Assembly: GCA_004525885.1 (NCBI GenBank)
Contig: SPBV01000044.1
Location: 1-10,704 of the forward strand
Direction of reading: 5' to 3'
Length of the DNA: 10,704 bases
Source of the DNA: Nitrosomonadales bacterium
GTDB lineage: Bacteria; Pseudomonadota; Gammaproteobacteria; Burkholderiales; Nitrosomonadaceae
Positions 8,011 to 10,704 of this stretch are shown in pieces. Below the pieces are notes generated by a model, which was not told the DNA's origin, made no database searches, and was given only the letters and a program-made list of their open reading frames with translations. The first letter of the stretch is position 1, and each line of letters opens with the position of its first letter. The translations under genes and the position numbers were made by a program.

Positions 8011-8466
8011 TTAACGAGTATGCAGGGCATACTCTAGCGCCAGGTAATAACCTCTAGCTCCCAAGCCGCTAATCACACCCAATGCAAGAGCAGAAAAATA
8101 TGATTTACGACGAAAAGACTCGCGAGCAAAGATATTTGAAAGATGAACCTCAATAAAAGGTAGCCGCGTTGCTGCCAATGCGTCGTGCAAAGCAATGCTT
8201 GTGTGTGTAAACGCGGCTGGATTAATGATGATAAAATCAGTTGTATCCCTAATAGCCTGCTGGATACGACTTATTAACTCAGCTTCACTGTTACTCTGAA
8301 AATTAACCAGATTTGCACCAGCATCTTTCGCTAATTCACTTAAACGCCCGTTAATTTCATCTAACGACGCGCTACCATATACTTCTGGTTCACGGCTACC
8401 CAGAAGATTCAAGTTAGGCCCATGCAAGACCAGAATATTTTTAGCTGCCGCAGTTTCTAACATCAT
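8011..8466 (-). CDS. aroQ: Type II 3-dehydroquinate dehydratase
   Basis: Cytoplasmic dodecameric-type enzyme that dehydrates 3-dehydroquinate to 3-dehydroshikimate in the shikimate pathway. With the start chosen here (the first of two adjacent ATGs) it has 151 residues, close to the usual 145-150. Motifs are GPNLNLLG (16-23), the catalytic-tyrosine lid REPEVYG (Y30), QSNSEAELI, NPAAFTHTS (82-90, with Phe at the commoner Tyr position), EVHLSN with the catalytic His108, and the end region GLGARGYYLAL. The frame is open to an ATG at 8532 (173 residues), but those extra residues have no counterpart in the family. No clear ribosome binding site favours any of the three ATGs, so the start is uncertain. 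accB follows 162 bp downstream. Confidence 0.95.
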   Translation of the reverse strand: MMLETAAAKNILVLHGPNLNLLGSREPEVYGSASLDEINGRLSELAKDAGANLVNFQSNSEAELISRIQQAIRDTTDFIIINPAAFTHTSIALHDALAATRLPFIEVHLSNIFARESFRRKSYFSALALGVISGLGARGYYLALEYALHTR

Positions 8467-8532
8467 GGTATGATTTTGACGCAATTTTATTAATATGTCT
8501 ACACGTTTAACGATGTTAACCGAAATTGCCAT

Positions 8533-8781
8533 GAAATTATGTAGAGTAAACAGATGTTAGACATTAACTTGTCGCCACGCCAACCACAAAGCCAACAGCT
8601 AGAAAATTATTCTCAACGTAGGAACGCAGACAATATATAGGCCATATAAATCTACGCATGGACTACCCACGGTCATCTGTATTTCAAAACAGCAAAGACA
8701 GGATGGCTGTATAGATATACCTTTGGCTGAAAAAATATTTTCTGAATAACTCTCCTCTATGCTGGTATTAAAGTTTTCAAT
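8533..8781. other. Divergent intergenic region between aroQ and tRNA-Thr
   Basis: This stretch lies between the longest aroQ frame on the minus strand and the tRNA promoter on the plus strand. A weak minus-strand -10 candidate (TACATA, complement of 8538-8543) could serve aroQ; if used, translation would have to begin at the internal ATGs at 8463-8466. I see no believable gene or terminator in the rest. Confidence 0.35.
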
Positions 8782-8810
8782 TTGCTGACCGTATTCCAAA
8801 CCTTTATAAT
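8782..8810 (+). promoter_or_regulatory. Sigma-70 promoter of tRNA-Thr
   Basis: A -35 element TTGCTG (8782-8787) and a perfect -10 element TATAAT (8805-8810) are separated by exactly 17 bp. Transcription would begin near 8817, about 14 bases before the mature tRNA 5' end, which is ordinary for a tRNA precursor. Confidence 0.82.
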
Positions 8811-8830
8811 CTATGAGCTTTATGCTTCTT

Positions 8831-8906
<76 letters not shown>

Positions 8907-8910
8907 ATAA

Positions 8911-8948
8911 ATAAAGGAGTTACAGGTGTTAGCTTGTGACTCCTTTAT
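8911..8948 (+). terminator. Rho-independent terminator of tRNA-Thr
   Basis: ATAAAGGAGTTACA (8911-8924) pairs with TGTGACTCCTTTAT (8935-8948) over 14 positions with a single U-G wobble, with a 10-base loop. The T-rich CCTTATTTAT follows. It begins 5 bases after the CCA end, as expected for a monocistronic tRNA. The flanks are AT-rich on both sides, so it might also work on the other strand. Confidence 0.78.
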
Positions 8949-9100
8949 CCTTATTTATGAAATGTAACCAATTTGTAACCGCATTTATTCAATGCCAGCT
9001 TTACTTGCACAGGGTCAAAAACCCTCAGATGCAAATTATGGCACAAGTTAACTCCCTCGATTCCCGGCTGTTAATCGACGGGATTCATTTCATTAATTTT
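8949..9100. other. Non-coding region between tRNA terminator and CRISPR array (predicted array trailer side)
   Basis: This stretch has no gene I can support. It holds a direct repeat TGTAACC at 8963-8969 and 8974-8980 (11-bp period). It also holds an inverted repeat AGGGT(9011-9015)/ACCCT(9021-9025) with loop CAAAA. A third structure, TCCCG...CGGGA near 9061-9083, is followed on the plus strand by T-rich sequence. By repeat orientation this is the distal (trailer) end of the array, so these hairpins could end its minus-strand transcript, but none has a T-tract in that direction. Confidence 0.4.
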
Positions 9101-9676
9101 AAAACACCCCCACGCACGTGGGGAAGACTTTCTGGTACTTTGTACCAGATTTCGCTGTTCAGAAACACCCCCACGCACGTGGGGAAGACGTCACGCGCCA
9201 CTCGTAGTCATCCGCTGTAAAAGAAACACCCCCCGCACGTAGGGAAGACTTTGATGGTGGCTCTGTTCAGGGTTTTGTGCCAGAAACACCCCCACGCACG
9301 TGGGGAAGACATCCTATTTTTACGTTCATACATCTTATGTCTGGAAACACCCCCACGCACGTGGGGAAGACACTTTCATGCGCCGCAGTTCATATAAGTC
9401 GTTGGAAACACCCCCACGCACGTGGGGAAGACCAGGAGACGCTTCTCGCAGATCTCACACATCTAGAAACACCCCCACGCACGTGGGGAAGACCAGATCA
9501 ATATAGGTACGGAGACTAGTGAAGCAGAAACACCCCCACGCACGTGGGGAAGACATCCTGTGCGTTCATAGCTCCCATAAAAATAAGGAAACACCCCCAC
9601 GCACGTGGGGAAGACACAGTAATAGCATTACTAATGAGTTCATCAGTAGAAACACCCCCACGCACGTGGGGAAGAC
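9101..9676 (-). CRISPR. CRISPR array, type I-E-like repeats, 10 repeats and 9 spacers
   Basis: Ten copies of a 28-bp repeat (plus strand begins GAAACACCCCC, ends GTGGGGAAGAC) start at 9101, 9162, 9223, 9283, 9344, 9405, 9466, 9527, 9588 and 9649. The nine spacers are all 33 bp and all different. The inner palindrome CCCCAC-GCAC-GTGGGG gives a 6-bp stem. On the minus strand the repeat begins GTCTTCCCC and ends GTGGGGGTGTTTC, the layout of type I-E repeats cut by Cas6e, leaving a handle close to GUGUUUC plus one base. A 61-bp period fits the I-E convention of 29 + 32. This orientation predicts minus-strand transcription with the leader at the right. Repeat 1 has a G-to-A change at its first base and repeat 3 is a 27-bp variant; the others are identical. 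No cas genes are in the window. Confidence 0.97.
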
Positions 9677-9926
9677 CGCAACTTATGCTCAGGCCGAGCA
9701 GTATTTACCCAAATTAACTGTTCCAATGAACCGGGCGGACCCATTTAATGAGCGTGATGCAACCGGCTGGCAGCTCATAAATATGGCTAATGGTAATGTT
9801 GATATGCACTACACATTGTATGAAAACACCAGAAGGACTGTCGCATTCAACACAAAAACTGGCCAGCCTGAGGACATGGGATATCAGGCGGAAAACAACC
9901 GTATCTCACCGCAAAGCCATTACTAG
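9677..9926 (+). pseudogene. Coding-like 3' gene fragment abutting the CRISPR array
   Basis: From the last repeat to a TAG at 9924-9926 the frame is open and protein-like for about 82 residues (ATYAQAEQYLPKLTVPMNRA ... NNRISPQSHY), with balanced polar and aromatic content and no cysteines. No start codon with a ribosome binding site exists at its head; the only in-frame ATG (9726) has none, and upstream the frame runs into CRISPR repeats. The stop is 27 bp before a cytochrome c gene with a good ribosome binding site, as in an operon. I infer the 3' remnant of a gene whose 5' part was lost when the array came to lie here. I do not recognise the family. A short functional gene starting at 9726 (66 residues) is the alternative. 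Confidence 0.5.
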
Positions 9927-9953
9927 ACAAAACAAAACTGACAGGAGAGTGAT

Positions 9954-10373
9954 ATGGAACACACAAAACAACAATGCTTTGGAGTCATTACATTGGCCAT
10001 CGTCATGCTTTCCAGCTGGGCCGTACCAGCTATGGCTGATGAATTTTCCCAAGAAGACCTCAAGCGTTGGGAGAGTGAATACATGACTGTCGTTAATCAG
10101 GGGCGCAAAGTTTTCACTGATGGAAAGCTCGGTACTAATGGTGTTGCCTGCGCACAGTGCCACCCCAACGCCTCCAACACACACCCGGAAACCTACCCAA
10201 AGTTCCAAAAACAATTGGGAAAGGTGGTTCCAATATGGGAGATGATCAACTGGTGTATACGTAACCCACTTGAGGGTAAAAACCTAGCAGCAGATGATCC
10301 CCGCATGGTGGCCCTACAGGCCTATATTCTGCAGGAGCGCCGTGGAGTCAAACTTCAACCAGGCAAACACTAA
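9954..10373 (+). CDS. Secreted monohaem c-type cytochrome (SoxA/TsdA-like end motif)
   Basis: A 139-residue periplasmic electron carrier. The signal peptide spans residues 1-28 (hydrophobic VITLAIVMLSSWAV, cleavage AMA before DEF). The single haem site CAQCH is at 66-70, preceded by GRKVFTDGKLGTNGVA, the usual helix before CXXCH, and followed by PNASNTHPETYPKFQ. The motif MINWCIRNPLEGKNLAADDP (97-116) resembles the C-terminal half of SoxA/TsdA-type cytochromes, where a Cys or Met near this point can be the second haem ligand; Cys101, Met97 and Met118 are candidates. An AGGAGAG ribosome binding site lies 5 bases before the ATG. It follows the broken gene by 27 bp, which suggests a former operon. 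Its redox partner cannot be inferred; small cytochromes of this kind occur near sulfur- and nitrogen-oxide enzymes. Confidence 0.88.
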   Translation: MEHTKQQCFGVITLAIVMLSSWAVPAMADEFSQEDLKRWESEYMTVVNQGRKVFTDGKLGTNGVACAQCHPNASNTHPETYPKFQKQLGKVVPIWEMINWCIRNPLEGKNLAADDPRMVALQAYILQERRGVKLQPGKH

Positions 10374-10382
10374 GTATTTAAA

Positions 10383-10420
10383 ACCTCCTTCCTTAATAAA
10401 AACATATAAAGGAAGGAGGT
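10383..10420. terminator. Strong 12-bp hairpin after the cytochrome c gene
   Basis: ACCTCCTTCCTT (10383-10394) pairs perfectly with AAGGAAGGAGGT (10409-10420) around a 14-base AT-rich loop. On the plus strand GGTCTGG follows instead of T residues, so it is not a classic terminator in the cytochrome direction. On the minus strand it is followed by TTTAAATAC, only weakly T-rich. It may protect the mRNA 3' end or act in regulation; the right arm contains the consensus Shine-Dalgarno AAGGAGGT. Confidence 0.5.
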
Positions 10421-10452
10421 GGTCTGGCAGTAAGGTATGAAATCAACTTTAA

Positions 10453-10608
10453 GAAAAGCGTACTATCATCGAATTAGCTAAGAAATTTACACAGACAGCT
10501 GAAACTTTCATTCAAGGTTTGACAAACTCCGATTTCTTTGAGTGTTCGCTTCTGCACAAAACAAACATTCGGATTTATCTAGGTGACACATATCTTGAGA
10601 TTGGATAA
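10453..10608 (+). pseudogene. Possible decayed small gene
   Basis: A frame opened by TAA at 10450-10452 encodes about 51 residues up to TAA 10606-10608, including ELAKKFTQTAETFIQGL and ending TYLEIG. It has no start codon of its own. A second frame from ATG 10437 (MKSTLRKAYYHRIS, then stop) overlaps its head; skipping one base within AAGAAAAG (about 10451-10458) would join them into a product of about 56 residues. The joined product would have a basic head and an amphipathic helix. The composition looks protein-like but the length is close to chance, and I recognise no family. Confidence 0.22.
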
Positions 10609-10704
10609 ATACTGAATAGTTAATTCATTTTTTAGTGACCTGCTCTTGGGCAACATGCTCTTCTTAAGCCGACAGTGCCAACTCTGTCAGAATGCCAATA
10701 ATTG

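Larger units (their letters stand above)
10374..10704. other. Region downstream of the cytochrome gene without a confident gene
   Basis: These 331 bases hold a strong hairpin (10383-10420), a 14-codon reading frame from ATG 10437 and an overlapping open stretch at 10453-10608. Near the right edge there is an inverted repeat GACAG/CTGTC (10670-10674 and 10683-10687) with the word TGCCAA in and beside it. No complete gene, promoter or RNA gene can be supported. Confidence 0.4.

Noticed and set aside
8467..8532. N-terminal extension of aroQ from the ATG at 8532
   Set aside because: The 22 extra residues lie before the normal family start and have no ribosome binding site; the twin ATGs at 8463-8466 give the usual length.
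8599..8799. 66-codon minus-strand frame between aroQ and the tRNA
   Set aside because: It starts with TTG, has only a weak ribosome binding site, overlaps the tRNA promoter region and has no recognisable motif.
9129..9648. Spacers targeting sequence within this window
   Set aside because: I saw no matching stretch elsewhere in the window on either strand by eye; a genome-wide search would be needed.
9277..9926. Overlapping plus-strand frames with repeated HPHARGED, TPPRTWGR and THVGKT peptides
   Set aside because: They are translations of the CRISPR repeat in three frames. A 61-bp period is not a multiple of three, so the repeat cycles through the frames; these are not proteins.
10632..10704. 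Minus-strand frame entering from the right edge and ending at TAA 10632-10634
   Set aside because: It is only about 23 codons with no recognisable motif, and a neighbouring frame looks equally protein-like but contains a stop. It is too short to call.

Overview
The window looks like chromosomal DNA of a betaproteobacterium. The gene order aroQ-accB-accC-prmA-(zinc-ribbon DUF3426 protein) beside mlaF-mlaE-mlaD-mlaC-mlaB-(YadG-like ABC ATPase) is typical of that class. The modest GC content and the c-type cytochrome would fit Nitrosomonadales (Nitrosomonas-like ammonia oxidisers or relatives). That placement is inference; no marker in the window fixes the genus.

Positions 1-8466 are compact housekeeping DNA, all on the minus strand. 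From upstream to downstream it holds: 3-dehydroquinate dehydratase (aroQ); the biotin carrier and biotin carboxylase of acetyl-CoA carboxylase (accB, accC); ribosomal protein L11 methyltransferase (prmA); a membrane-anchored zinc-ribbon DUF3426 protein; the Mla phospholipid-transport genes mlaF, mlaE, mlaD, mlaC and an mlaB-like STAS gene; and the 5' part of a second ABC-transporter ATPase that runs off the left edge. The mla genes overlap or nearly abut, so they are probably co-transcribed and build one inner-membrane MlaFEDB complex with its periplasmic carrier MlaC. No mlaA is seen.

Positions 8782-8948 hold a tRNA-Thr(CGT) unit on the plus strand with a good sigma-70 promoter and a terminator hairpin. 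This is where the conserved block ends and accessory DNA begins.

Positions 9101-9676 are a CRISPR array of ten 28-bp repeats and nine 33-bp spacers, with type I-E-like repeats. The repeat orientation predicts transcription on the minus strand, so the leader should lie to the right. What lies there instead is about 250 bp of coding-like sequence, open from the last repeat to a stop at 9926. It looks like the 3' end of a gene whose 5' part is missing. No cas gene is in the window. A secreted monohaem cytochrome c gene follows in the same direction. The array therefore looks like a stranded relic fused to the tail of an unrelated operon.

Positions 10374-10704 hold a strong 12-bp hairpin whose right arm contains a perfect Shine-Dalgarno sequence, then a short open stretch that may be a decayed small gene. 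The observations most worth following are the chimeric array/gene junction, the TGAAC word shared by six of nine spacers, and the pyrimidine found at all nine spacer starts.
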